Notes under the pieces: generated by a model
Told to the model about the DNA's origin: nothing
What the model saw: the letters and a program-made list of their open reading frames with translations, nothing else
Databases searched by the model: none
Translations under genes and position numbers: made by a program
Shown: piece after piece, positions 1 through 7,887 of the stretch
How the letters are laid out: every line of letters starts with the position of its first letter
How positions within the stretch are numbered: the stretch's first letter is position 1
DNA from: Streptomyces sp. NBC_01591
GTDB taxonomy: Bacteria > Actinomycetota > Actinomycetes > Streptomycetales > Streptomycetaceae
Length of the DNA stretch: 64,000 nucleotides
Reading direction: 5' to 3'
NCBI RefSeq assembly: GCF_035918155.1
Contig: NZ_CP109327.1
Span: 8,184,001-8,248,000, forward strand

Positions 1-762
1 GACGAAGGCCGGCAGCCGTGCTCGCGCTGCCGGGCCAAGGGAAAACTGCGCTGCGAGACCGGCCCGTTGTGCCCGGCCTGCAAAGGCGTGGAGCCGTGTA
101 CCTGGTGCGACGGCACGGGCGAACGCCGCAAGGACCGTGCGTCGGCCGGGCCGGCGCGGGAGAAGCATCCGCCCGGACGCACCACCTGTCTGAAATGCCG
201 CAAGCCACGCACCGCCTGTCCGCAGTGCCGGGGCTGGGGCACCGAGAAGTGCCCGCAGTGCGACGACACGGGCTTCAGGGACTGCCCGGTCTGCGGGGGT
301 GAGAGGTCGACGGAGCACACCCCGTGCGACGGCACGGGCCTGGTCACCCTGTGGACGGGCGGATCGGTCGGGCACGCCCCGGAGCGGAGCGCGGTGAAGC
401 TGCCGGACCCGGCGCCGCCGCTCCGGGTCCGGCAGCAGACCGGACGCACCGGTGCGTGGGAACGGGTGACGCTGACCTCGGCCGGCCGGCCGATACCCGA
501 CGCTCTGGACCCCGCCCACGTCAAGGCCGTCGAATCGGCACTCGTGCTCCGCCCCGACGAGGTGGCCAGACGCGTCGACATCGGTTGGCTGCAGCTGGTG
601 GCGGTCACGGTCCCGGACGATCCCGACCACGTCTTCTACGTCTTTCCCGGACCCGACGGTCCCGAGGTCCTCCCGATCTGGTCGAGGCGCAGATCCCTGC
701 GGGTCGCCGCGGTGGTGGCCGGGGTGGTCGTACTGCTGCTGCTGGTGGCCGCGCTGGTCTGA
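1..762 (+). CDS. Zinc-ribbon (DnaJ-type CxxC) membrane protein, 5' partial
   Basis: The reading frame is open from base 1, so the N-terminus lies outside the window. The visible 253 residues start with a run of CxxC pairs (CSRC, CPAC, CTWC, CLKC, CPQC, CPQC, CPVC), several followed by the GTG/GxG pattern of DnaJ central zinc-finger repeats. No J domain is visible. A polar middle section follows, and the last 25 residues form one hydrophobic helix after an RRR stretch, so the protein is probably tail-anchored with the zinc-binding part in the cytoplasm. The frame and the CxxC repeats are seen; metal binding is inferred. The substrate or partner is unknown. A HAD phosphatase gene begins 12 bases downstream and could be co-transcribed. 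Confidence 0.75.
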   Translation, partial: DEGRQPCSRCRAKGKLRCETGPLCPACKGVEPCTWCDGTGERRKDRASAGPAREKHPPGRTTCLKCRKPRTACPQCRGWGTEKCPQCDDTGFRDCPVCGGERSTEHTPCDGTGLVTLWTGGSVGHAPERSAVKLPDPAPPLRVRQQTGRTGAWERVTLTSAGRPIPDALDPAHVKAVESALVLRPDEVARRVDIGWLQLVAVTVPDDPDHVFYVFPGPDGPEVLPIWSRRRSLRVAAVVAGVVVLLLLVAALV

Positions 763-774
763 TTTGCTGGGAGC

Positions 775-1263
775 GTGAGAAGCGACCACCGGCCCCTGGC
801 CGTATTCGACTTGGACGGCACGCTCGCGGACAGCGGCCACCGGCAGCATTATCTGGAGGGGCGCCGACGCGACTGGAACGGCTTCTTCTCCGCGGCCGTC
901 GACGACCCGCCGCTTCCCGAAGGCGTACGGCTGGCGCTGAGCAGCGCCGAGCAGTGTGAGGTCAGGTATCTCACCGGCCGGCCCGAGCGCTGCCGCCGGG
1001 ACACCGTGGCATGGCTGGCGGAACACGGGCTGCCCGAGGGGCGGGTGTACATGCGCCGCAACGACGACCGCAGGCCGGCCCGGTACACCAAGCTGGAAAT
1101 CCTGAAGCGGCTGGGCCGGGAGCGAGAGGTCCGGGTGCTGGTCGATGACGACGAACTCGTCTGCGACGCGGCGGAGCAGGCCGGCTTCGCCGTGGTACGG
1201 GCCCGCTGGGCGAAGGCGTCGGCCGTGATCGAGGACGCGCAGGAGCGCGAGGGCCGTACCTGA
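775..1263 (+). CDS. HAD-family phosphatase (polynucleotide kinase 3'-phosphatase-like)
   Basis: A 162-residue protein opening with the HAD motif I, FDLDGTL, near residue 12, with the nucleophile and general-acid aspartates in place. A YLTGRPE segment fits motif II, a conserved lysine near residue 103 fits motif III, and VLVDDDE fits motif IV. The short size without a large cap resembles the phosphatase half of PNKP-like and acid-phosphatase HAD proteins. It probably removes phosphate from a small substrate or nucleic-acid end in the cytoplasm; the substrate cannot be told from the sequence. The GTG start is only one base after GGGAG, an unusually tight spacing, but no better in-frame start is visible. 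Confidence 0.8.
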   Translation: MRSDHRPLAVFDLDGTLADSGHRQHYLEGRRRDWNGFFSAAVDDPPLPEGVRLALSSAEQCEVRYLTGRPERCRRDTVAWLAEHGLPEGRVYMRRNDDRRPARYTKLEILKRLGREREVRVLVDDDELVCDAAEQAGFAVVRARWAKASAVIEDAQEREGRT

Positions 1264-1290
1264 ACCGGATCCGAGCCGCAGCGGTGGGGG

Positions 1291-1506
1291 TCAGCTCGTC
1301 TCGTCGAGCCGGAAGCCCACTTTCAGGCCCACCTGGTAGTGCTCGACCCGGCCGTCCCTGATCTCGCCGCGCACTTGCGTGATCTCGAACCAGTCGAGAT
1401 TGTGCAACGTTTCCGAAGCTCTTGCGATGCCTCTGCGGATGGCGTCGTCGACGCCCTCGTGCGAGGTTCCGACGATTTCGGTGACCCGATAGATATGATT
1501 TGACAT
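1291..1506 (-). CDS. Dodecin, flavin-storage protein
   Basis: The protein is 71 residues, the usual dodecin length. It has the family pattern HIYRVTEIVGTS at the start, then a helix with DDAIRRGIARA, the flavin-stacking tryptophan within LDWFEI, and a final strand with VEHYQVGLKVGFRL. Dodecins form hollow dodecamers that bind FMN, riboflavin or CoA. The ATG at 1506 is chosen because AGGAG lies upstream at the right distance and because the family begins with this motif; a longer in-frame extension is spurious. The gene is divergent from the sugar-binding lipoprotein, with about 200 bases between them. Confidence 0.93.
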   Translation of the reverse strand: MSNHIYRVTEIVGTSHEGVDDAIRRGIARASETLHNLDWFEITQVRGEIRDGRVEHYQVGLKVGFRLDETS

Positions 1507-1606
1507 CTTATGTCTCCTCTCGTCCTTACCACGGTGCCCCACCCGGCCCGAGTCCGCGAGAGGTCGAAGTGCAGAATGTGCCGTGAACGGGCCTTGACCA
1601 AGCCAA

Positions 1607-1618
1607 TGGTCCATACCA
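1607..1618. promoter_or_regulatory. Candidate DasR-type (dre-like) operator
   Basis: TGGTCCATACCA is a gapped palindrome matching 10 of 12 bases of the DasR core TGGTCTAGACCA known from Streptomyces aminosugar regulation. It lies about 90 bases upstream of the sugar-binding lipoprotein and about 100 bases upstream of dodecin. The match is seen; binding by a GntR-family regulator is inferred. Confidence 0.35.
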
Positions 1619-1707
1619 AAATCCAGCCACGCCCGTGCGAGCGCAGCCCGCAGTCCCCCACACCGGGTCCTGAATCAAGTCGTGCCGTTTCGCAGAAGGT
1701 GAACCTG

Positions 1708-2964
1708 GTGAAGAACCGCATACTCGTCGGAGCCGTCGCGCTCGTCTCCACCTTTGCGCTGGGGGGATGCGGCCTGGGCTCCGGCTCGGAGGCGTCCGGC
1801 AGCAAGAAGGTCACGATCTGGCTGATGAAGGACAGTGTCTCCGCCGATTTCCTGAAGCGGTTCACAAAGGCCTATCAGGACGAGCACCCGTCCATCGAGC
1901 TCGAGTTCAAGTTCCAGAGCTGGAGCGGAATCGGCCCGAAGGTCATCGGCGCCCTCAAGGGCAAGGACACCCCGGATGTCATCGAGGTCGGGAACACTCA
2001 GGTCGCCCAGTACGCGGAGAGCGGCGGTCTGCGCGATCTTACCCTGGAGTCCGTGCGCGATCTCGGCAGTGAGGAGTGGCTGCCGGGTCTCGCCGACCCG
2101 GGCAGCATCGACGGCATGCAGTACGGAATTCCCTGGTACGCGGCCAATCGAGTGGTGATCTACAACAAGGAGCTCTTCGAGCAGGCAGGCATAAAGAACC
2201 CGCCGAAGACCCGGGACGAGTGGATCACGGACACCCAGCAGCTGAACCGGAACGGAAATCAGGGGGTCTACCTCGCGGGCCAGAACTGGTATGTCCTCGC
2301 CGGTTTCATCTGGGACGAGGGCGGCGAACTCGCCGAGGAGAAGGGCGGCGAGTGGGAAGGCACCCTGGACAGTCCCGCCGCGCTCCGGGGCATGAGCTTC
2401 TACAAGGAACTCCAGGCGCTCGGCGACGGACCCAAGAACGCGGACGAGGAAAAGCCCCCGCAGGCCGATGTGTTCGCCGAGGGGAATGTCGCACAGATCA
2501 TCTCGGTGCCCGGCAGCGTTGCGCAGATCGAGAAGAAGAATCCCGAACTCAAGGGAAAACTCGGCTACTTCCCGATTCCGGGCAAGACCGCGAAGGAGCC
2601 CGGCTCCGTCTTCACCGGCGGATCCGACCTGATCGTTCCGGACAAGGCGGACCAGCGCACCGAGGGCATCGAGGTGATCAAGGCGCTGGCGGGCCGGAAG
2701 TGGCAGGAAGAGCTCGTCAGAACCATGAGTTACGTGCCCAACAAGCCCGGCCTCGCGAGCGTCATCGTGGGTCAGGAAGGCACCGCCGCGATGGCCCGTG
2801 GTGCCACGAAGGGCCGTGCGACACCCAACTCGCCACAGTGGGCGGACGTCGAGGCCGACAACCCGATCAAGCCGTACATGACGGCGGTGCTCGAGGGCGG
2901 CGACCCGCAGCAGGCGGCGAAGACCGCCTCGGCGAAGATCACCTCCAAGCTCACCGGGAGCTGA
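1708..2964 (+). CDS. Carbohydrate ABC transporter substrate-binding lipoprotein
   Basis: A 418-residue family-1 solute-binding protein. The N-terminus has a short basic start, a hydrophobic segment and the lipobox LGGC with Cys near residue 22, so it is exported and lipid-anchored on the outer face of the membrane. The mature part has the family features VTIWLMKDS near the start, TPDVIEVGNTQ near residue 90, YGIPWYAANRVVIYNKELF, and an EEAAKT-like C-terminal helix. GTG at 1708 is chosen over GTG at 1699 because AGAAGG sits eight bases upstream. There is no permease or ATPase gene alongside, so it must use components encoded elsewhere. The ligand is probably an oligosaccharide; identity is not visible. 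Confidence 0.88.
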   Translation: MKNRILVGAVALVSTFALGGCGLGSGSEASGSKKVTIWLMKDSVSADFLKRFTKAYQDEHPSIELEFKFQSWSGIGPKVIGALKGKDTPDVIEVGNTQVAQYAESGGLRDLTLESVRDLGSEEWLPGLADPGSIDGMQYGIPWYAANRVVIYNKELFEQAGIKNPPKTRDEWITDTQQLNRNGNQGVYLAGQNWYVLAGFIWDEGGELAEEKGGEWEGTLDSPAALRGMSFYKELQALGDGPKNADEEKPPQADVFAEGNVAQIISVPGSVAQIEKKNPELKGKLGYFPIPGKTAKEPGSVFTGGSDLIVPDKADQRTEGIEVIKALAGRKWQEELVRTMSYVPNKPGLASVIVGQEGTAAMARGATKGRATPNSPQWADVEADNPIKPYMTAVLEGGDPQQAAKTASAKITSKLTGS

Positions 2965-3151
2965 CCCGCGCTCCCCGCCCGGAGCTGTGGGCCGGTACCG
3001 GCCACCCCCGGGATTCAGCCTTCGCACATTTCGGCTCTCCCGAGCGGTCATGTCGAATCCAGCCGGTAACGGAAGAAGTAAGGGGCCGGGCCTTCGCACC
3101 CAGTGCGGCGGTCCGGCGGCCGCCCTTGCCGATCCGTCCCCGGAGACCGTC

Positions 3152-3958
3152 ATGAACGCGCTGCCCGTCACCTCACTCCCCGCCGCCCCCGCCGTTCCCG
3201 CGCAGCCCGTCGCCCCCGCACCGCCGCGCTACCGGGTGTCCCTCGCCGCCGACCAGGACGAGGTCCGCGCCGCCCAGCGGCTGCGTCATCTGGTCTTCGC
3301 CGGTGAGCTCGGCGCCAGGCTGGACGGACCCGAACCCGGCCTGGACAGCGATGCGTTCGACGCGTACTGCGACCATCTTCTGGTCCGGGAGGAGACCACC
3401 GGCGACATCGTCGCCACCTACCGCGTGCTGCCGCCCGAGCGGGCCCGGATCGCCGGGCGGCTCTACGCGGAGAGCGAGTTCGACCTCGGCCGGCTCGGCC
3501 CGATCCGCGACGACCTGGTCGAGGTCGGACGGTCCTGCGTCCACCCCGCCCACCGCGACGGCGCCGTCATAGCCCTGATCTGGGCCGGACTCGCCCGGTA
3601 CATGGAACGCACCGGACACAACTGGCTGGCCGGCTGCTGCTCGATCCCCCTCGCCGACGGAGGCGTCGCCGCGGCCGGCGCCTGGGAAACCGTGCGGACG
3701 AAGCACCTGGCACCCGAGGACCACTGGGTCACACCCCACCGCCTCTGGCAGCCCACCGGGGGATGGGCCCCGGTACCCACCGGGCTCGCCACCCTGCCTC
3801 CGCTGCTCCGGGGCTATCTGCGCCTCGGCGCCTGGGTGTGCGGGGCGCCCGCCCACGACCCCGACTTCAACGTCGCCGACCTGTATGTACTGCTGTCGCT
3901 GCGCCGCACCGACCCGCGCTACCTGCGCCACTTCCTCGCGCTCACCCCCCTGCGATGA
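3152..3958 (+). CDS. olsB: Ornithine N-acyltransferase (OlsB type)
   Basis: A 268-residue protein of the hemolysin-like GNAT group. After a proline/alanine-rich leader come the family motifs AAQRLRHLVF, a conserved FDAYCDHLLV, VATYRVLPP near residue 90, then LVEVGRSCVHP and AVIALIWAGL. OlsB uses acyl-ACP to make 3-hydroxyacyl-ornithine, the first step of ornithine-lipid synthesis at the inner face of the membrane. ATG at 3152 follows GGAG by six bases. Its stop overlaps the start of the next gene (ATGA), an acyltransferase that would do the second step, which strongly supports the assignment. Confidence 0.88.
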   Translation: MNALPVTSLPAAPAVPAQPVAPAPPRYRVSLAADQDEVRAAQRLRHLVFAGELGARLDGPEPGLDSDAFDAYCDHLLVREETTGDIVATYRVLPPERARIAGRLYAESEFDLGRLGPIRDDLVEVGRSCVHPAHRDGAVIALIWAGLARYMERTGHNWLAGCCSIPLADGGVAAAGAWETVRTKHLAPEDHWVTPHRLWQPTGGWAPVPTGLATLPPLLRGYLRLGAWVCGAPAHDPDFNVADLYVLLSLRRTDPRYLRHFLALTPLR

Positions 3959-4887
3959 ACCCCTGGCTGCCCACCGCACCCTGCACCCCGGGCACCTGCG
4001 CCGGTCACGACGGCCGCGTGCGGGGCCGCCCGGCCGCCGCGGCCCTGCTGCTCGCCGGGTGCGCGTGCATCCTGGCCGGCGCGCTGGGCGCCCCGTTCGT
4101 GCCGATGCTCGGCGCGGCACGGCGGGAACGGCTGATCCGGCGCTGGGCGTACGGCGTCGTGCGCGCCTTCGGGGTGCGGGTGCGGATCGTCGGCACACCG
4201 GCGGTGCCCGACCGGGCCCCCGGGGCACCGGGCACGCTCGTCGTCGCGAACCACATCTCATGGCTGGACATCCCGCTCGTCGCGGCCGTGTTCCCCGGCC
4301 GGATGCTGGCCAAGAGCGAGATCCGCGGCTGGCCGCTGCTCGGACGGCTCGCCGCACGGGGTGGCACGCTCTTCGTCGAACGGGACCGACTGCGCGCGCT
4401 GCCCACGACCGTGCGCACCATCGGGGCGGCGCTGCGCGGCGGATCACGCGTGGTCGTCTTCCCCGAGGGCACCACCTGGTGCGGGCGCGGCCCCGGCGGC
4501 CGGTTCGGACCCGCCGCCTTCCAGGCCGCGATCGACACGGACGCCACGGTCCGGCCGGTACGCATCAGCTACCGCGCCGCCCCGGCGCGGAGCACCGGGA
4601 CCACCGGCCGGACGGGGCCCGCGGCGGGCCGCCGTGCGGCCCGCCACAACGGCTCCGCACCGGCGGAACACACCGCGCCGGCCGGTGCGGCCGCGTTCGT
4701 CGGCGACGATCCGCTCATCGCCTCACTGTGGCGAGTGGTGACGGCGGCCGGCCTGACCGCCGAGATCCGCGTACTGCCGCCGATCCCGGCGGGCGGCGGG
4801 CCGGACCGCCGTACCCTGGCCCGTCGCGCTCAGACCGCCGTCGCCAACGAGAGCGCGAAACGGCCACCGGAATCCGTCCACCACTGA
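3955..4887 (+). CDS. olsA: 1-acyl-sn-glycerol-3-phosphate acyltransferase family, lyso-ornithine lipid acyltransferase
   Basis: A 310-residue PlsC-family enzyme translationally coupled to olsB by a four-base overlap. It has one N-terminal membrane segment at about residues 28-50 and the catalytic NHxxxxD motif NHISWLD (His100, Asp105). A KSEIRGWPLLG region follows, then GGTLFVERDR and the FPEGTTW substrate motif. In the olsBA pair this enzyme adds the second acyl chain to lyso-ornithine lipid. The C-terminus carries a less conserved 60-residue alanine/arginine-rich stretch. The 3' end overlaps the convergent egtD by 58 bases. Confidence 0.86.
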   Translation: MNPWLPTAPCTPGTCAGHDGRVRGRPAAAALLLAGCACILAGALGAPFVPMLGAARRERLIRRWAYGVVRAFGVRVRIVGTPAVPDRAPGAPGTLVVANHISWLDIPLVAAVFPGRMLAKSEIRGWPLLGRLAARGGTLFVERDRLRALPTTVRTIGAALRGGSRVVVFPEGTTWCGRGPGGRFGPAAFQAAIDTDATVRPVRISYRAAPARSTGTTGRTGPAAGRRAARHNGSAPAEHTAPAGAAAFVGDDPLIASLWRVVTAAGLTAEIRVLPPIPAGGGPDRRTLARRAQTAVANESAKRPPESVHH

Positions 4888-5792
4888 GCCAGCCGCAGAC
4901 CGGCCGTGTCCAGCTCCGTCCGGACGCCTTCCTTGCGGAACTTGGCCGACACCTCCGTACGCAACTCCTCGCCGGCCTCGAAGGCCACCACCAGATCCAG
5001 GTCCGGGATCTTCACGGTGTGCGCCCGACGGGCCCGCAGCCGCATCTCGATCCACTCACGCTCCGGATCCCAGAGCGCCACATGATCGAAACCGGCGGGG
5101 TCGAAGTCCGCACCCAACTCCCGGTTCACGACCCGCAGTACGTTCCTGTTGAACTCCGCGGTCACCCTCGCCGCATCGTCGTACGCGGCGACCAGCACCT
5201 TCTCCTCCTTCACCAGATCCGTGCCGAGCAGCAGCGCGTCGCCGGGGGAGAGCAGCGACCGTACGGACTTGAGGAACACCGCACGCTCGTCGGGCAGCAG
5301 ATTGCCGACCGTGCCGCCCAGGAACGCGATCAGCCTGGGCTCCGGCGTTCCCGGCAGCGCGAGACCGCCCGTGAAATCGGCGATCAGGGCGTGCACGGAG
5401 AGCTCGGGCCGCTGCGCGAGCAGGGCTTCGGTGGCGCCGCGCAGTGCGCTCTCGCTCACATCGACGGGTACGTAACTGTGCAGCGCGGGCAGCGCGTCCA
5501 GCAGGTGCCGGGTCTTCTCGGACGACCCGGACCCCAGCTCGATCAGGGTCCGCGCCCCGGACACCCGGGCGATCTCGTCGGCGCGGTCGATCAGGATCTC
5601 GCGCTCGGCACGCGTCGGGTAGTACTCGGGCAGCCGGGTGATCTCCTCGAACAGCTCACTGCCGTGCGCGTCGTAGAACCACTTGGGCGGCAGTGTCTTC
5701 GGTTGCCGGGTCAGACCGTGCAGCACATCGGCGCGCAGCGCCGCGTCCGTCGCGTCCACCGGCAGGGTACGGGTCAGCAGAAAGGGACTCAC
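4830..5792 (-). CDS. egtD: L-histidine N-alpha-methyltransferase EgtD
   Basis: A 320-residue protein of usual EgtD length. It begins with the family pattern PKWFYDAHGSELFEEIT, followed by PEYYPTRAE and the SAM-binding LIELGSGSSEKTR around residue 90. IAFLGGTVGN near residue 150 and later EMRLRARR belong to the histidine-binding domain. EgtD trimethylates histidine to hercynine, the first committed step of ergothioneine synthesis. The GTG start overlaps the egtC stop (GTGA), so it is the last gene of a coupled egtABCD operon. The 3' end runs 58 bases into convergent olsA. Confidence 0.95.
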   Translation of the reverse strand: MSPFLLTRTLPVDATDAALRADVLHGLTRQPKTLPPKWFYDAHGSELFEEITRLPEYYPTRAEREILIDRADEIARVSGARTLIELGSGSSEKTRHLLDALPALHSYVPVDVSESALRGATEALLAQRPELSVHALIADFTGGLALPGTPEPRLIAFLGGTVGNLLPDERAVFLKSVRSLLSPGDALLLGTDLVKEEKVLVAAYDDAARVTAEFNRNVLRVVNRELGADFDPAGFDHVALWDPEREWIEMRLRARRAHTVKIPDLDLVVAFEAGEELRTEVSAKFRKEGVRTELDTAGLRLAQWWTDSGGRFALSLATAV

Positions 5793-6544
5793 TCAGTGGG
5801 CTCCTTGAGCGGGGTCAGCAGAACTTCGGTGCGGGTCGCCGTCAGCAATGTGCGGTCGGGGACCGTGCGCCAGCGCGGATCGTCGTCGTACGGCTCCGAG
5901 GCCACGACCGTGCGCAGGCCCGGCTCGGTGAGATACGACAGGGTGTCGCCCCAGGCCGTCGCCACGATCGTCGCGCCGTCGGTCAGCAGCAGATTCAGCC
6001 GGGACTCCGGCGCCGCGGCCGCCACGTCGAGCACGGTGTCGGCGACGGCCTGCGGCAGTTCGTCACCGTCGGCCAGACGGTGACGCACCAGGGCCCAGAC
6101 GAGGGCCGAGTCGCAGCGCGCCGTGAGGGTGAGCAGTTCGGCCGGGGGCAGCGCCGTGGCGAGCGGAGCCACGGAGTGCGGCCAGCCCTTCACCGCACCG
6201 TTGTGGCTGAACAGCAGCGGCCCGTCGGCGAACGGCGCGGCCGCCGCCTCGCCGTCGGCGCCCGCCTCGGTGGCGTCACGGACGGCGGCGAGCAGCGCCG
6301 CGCTGCGCACCACCCTGGCCAGGTCGGCGAAGGTCTCGTCGCCCCAGACCGGGCCCCGGCGCCGGTAGCGTCCGGGCACCGGATCGCCGGCCGCGTACCA
6401 GCCGACGCCGAAGCCGTCCGCGTTGACGGTCCCGTACCGCTGGTGTCTCGGCGCCCAGGACTGGCGCACGAGGGAGTGGGGCGGCCGCATCAGCAGTTCA
6501 CCGAGGGGTATCGACGGTCCCAGGTAGGCGATATGACGACACAT
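5789..6544 (-). CDS. egtC: Ergothioneine amidohydrolase EgtC (class II glutamine amidotransferase fold)
   Basis: A 251-residue protein starting MCRHIAYLG. Cys2 becomes the N-terminal nucleophile after Met removal, as in all class II amidotransferases. NADGFGVGWY near residue 48, LLFSHNGAV near residue 115, and RCDSALVWAL are the expected active-site segments. EgtC removes the gamma-glutamyl group from the hercynylcysteine sulfoxide conjugate. The start at 6544 is fixed by the Cys2 requirement. The gene abuts the end of egtB and overlaps egtD by four bases. Confidence 0.94.
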   Translation of the reverse strand: MCRHIAYLGPSIPLGELLMRPPHSLVRQSWAPRHQRYGTVNADGFGVGWYAAGDPVPGRYRRRGPVWGDETFADLARVVRSAALLAAVRDATEAGADGEAAAAPFADGPLLFSHNGAVKGWPHSVAPLATALPPAELLTLTARCDSALVWALVRHRLADGDELPQAVADTVLDVAAAAPESRLNLLLTDGATIVATAWGDTLSYLTEPGLRTVVASEPYDDDPRWRTVPDRTLLTATRTEVLLTPLKEPTE

Positions 6545-7887
6545 CACAGATCCCTGGCGGTACGGAAGCCGGAGAAGATCTGCCGCCGCACCGGCAGGTC
6601 CCAGTTGCGGAACGTCCCCCGGCACACCACCGGGTCCACGGCGAACGAACCGCCGCGCAGCACCTTGTGGGCCGGCCCGAAGAACACCTCCGAGTACTCG
6701 CGGTACGGGAACGCCGAGAAGCCGGGATAGGGCAGGAAGTCGCTCGACGTCCACTCCCACACGTCACCGATCAACTGCCGTGCACCGTACGGGGACCGGC
6801 CCTGCGCGTACGCTCCCGCGGGTGCGGGCCGCAGATGGCGCTGACCCAGGTTCGCCAGCTCGGGGGCCGGGTCCTCGTCGCCCCAGGGATAGCGCCGCGA
6901 ACGCCCCGACACCGGGTCGTGGCGCGCCGCCTTCTCCCACTCCGCCTCCGTGGGCAGCCGGCGCCCGGCCCACCGGGCGAACGCGTCCGCCTCGTACCAG
7001 CTGACATGGAGCACCGGCTCGTTCCCGGGCACCGTCTCGGTGACCCCGAAACGGCGGCGCAGCCACTGACCGGAGTCCCGGTGCCAGAACAGCGGAGCGG
7101 TCAGTTCGTGCTCACGGACCATCGCCCACCCCTCGGGCGCCCACCAGCACCGCTCGGTGTAGCCGCCGTCCTCGATGAACTCCTGGTACGCACCGCAGGT
7201 GACCGGGGTCGTGTCGATGAAGAAGCCCGGTACGTCGCACACATGCGCCGGGCGTTCGTTGTCCAGGGCCCATGGCTCGGTGGACGTCCCCATCGTGAAC
7301 GGGCCGCCCGGGACCAGGACTTCGGCGGGCAGTTTCGCCACGTCGGTGGGGGCGGGCGGCACCGGCGCGGTCAGCACGGCCGGACCCGACCGGAGCTGAT
7401 GGGTGATCAGCATCGTCTCGTCGTGCTGCTGTTCGTGCTGGGCGATCATGCCGAAGGCGAACCCGGCCCGCACCAGTGGTCGGCCACCGTCCAGTACGGT
7501 GCCGCCGAGGACGTCCAGGGCCCGGCCGCGTACCTCCGCGGCGTACGCACGTGCCTCGGCGGGGGCCAGCAGCGGCAGCGAAGGGCGGGCCGCCCGGGGA
7601 TGCTCGAAGGCGTCGTACAGGCCGTCGATCTCCGGGCGCATCGCCTCCCGCCCGGCCACCCCGCGCAGCAGCCACAGCTCCTCCTGATTGCCGATGTGCG
7701 CGAGGTCCCAGACCAGCGGGGACATCAACGGCGAGTGCTGGGCGGTCAGTTCATGGTCGTCCACGCTGTCGGTGAGCAGCGCGGTGCGTTCCCGGGCAGT
7801 GAGCAGTGCGGCGAGGGCCCGCTGCCGGAGCGCCTCGGTGTCCGCCCCGTGAGGTGCGGATCCGGTGGGTGTGGGGGAGTCGGTCAT
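6544..7887 (-). CDS. egtB: Ergothioneine sulfoxide synthase EgtB (DinB + FGE-sulfatase domains)
   Basis: 447 residues. The N-terminal DinB-like domain carries HSPLMSPLVWDLAHIGNQE and the iron-binding HxxxHxE motif (HEQQHDE, near residue 165). The C-terminal formylglycine-generating-enzyme-like domain has VPGGPFTMGT, RLPTEAEWEKAAR, GDVWEWTSS, KVLRGGSF and the terminal FRTARDL. EgtB is an iron(II) oxygenase joining hercynine and gamma-glutamyl-cysteine with O2. The ATG at 7887 overlaps the egtA stop. Its stop is immediately followed by the egtC start, so translation is probably coupled. Confidence 0.95.
   Translation of the reverse strand: MTDSPTPTGSAPHGADTEALRQRALAALLTARERTALLTDSVDDHELTAQHSPLMSPLVWDLAHIGNQEELWLLRGVAGREAMRPEIDGLYDAFEHPRAARPSLPLLAPAEARAYAAEVRGRALDVLGGTVLDGGRPLVRAGFAFGMIAQHEQQHDETMLITHQLRSGPAVLTAPVPPAPTDVAKLPAEVLVPGGPFTMGTSTEPWALDNERPAHVCDVPGFFIDTTPVTCGAYQEFIEDGGYTERCWWAPEGWAMVREHELTAPLFWHRDSGQWLRRRFGVTETVPGNEPVLHVSWYEADAFARWAGRRLPTEAEWEKAARHDPVSGRSRRYPWGDEDPAPELANLGQRHLRPAPAGAYAQGRSPYGARQLIGDVWEWTSSDFLPYPGFSAFPYREYSEVFFGPAHKVLRGGSFAVDPVVCRGTFRNWDLPVRRQIFSGFRTARDL

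Noticed and set aside
2990..3003. GGCCGGTACCGGCC palindrome after the sugar-binding gene as terminator
   Set aside because: Perfect palindrome without loop and short arms; could not form a stable terminator hairpin.
1675..3171. Minus-strand open frame of about 500 codons
   Set aside because: Antisense to the solute-binding lipoprotein; low-complexity Arg/Gly/Leu composition.
3885..6083. Long plus-strand open frame of about 730 codons
   Set aside because: Antisense or out of frame to olsA, egtD and egtC; composition Arg/Gly/Pro-rich with no domain.
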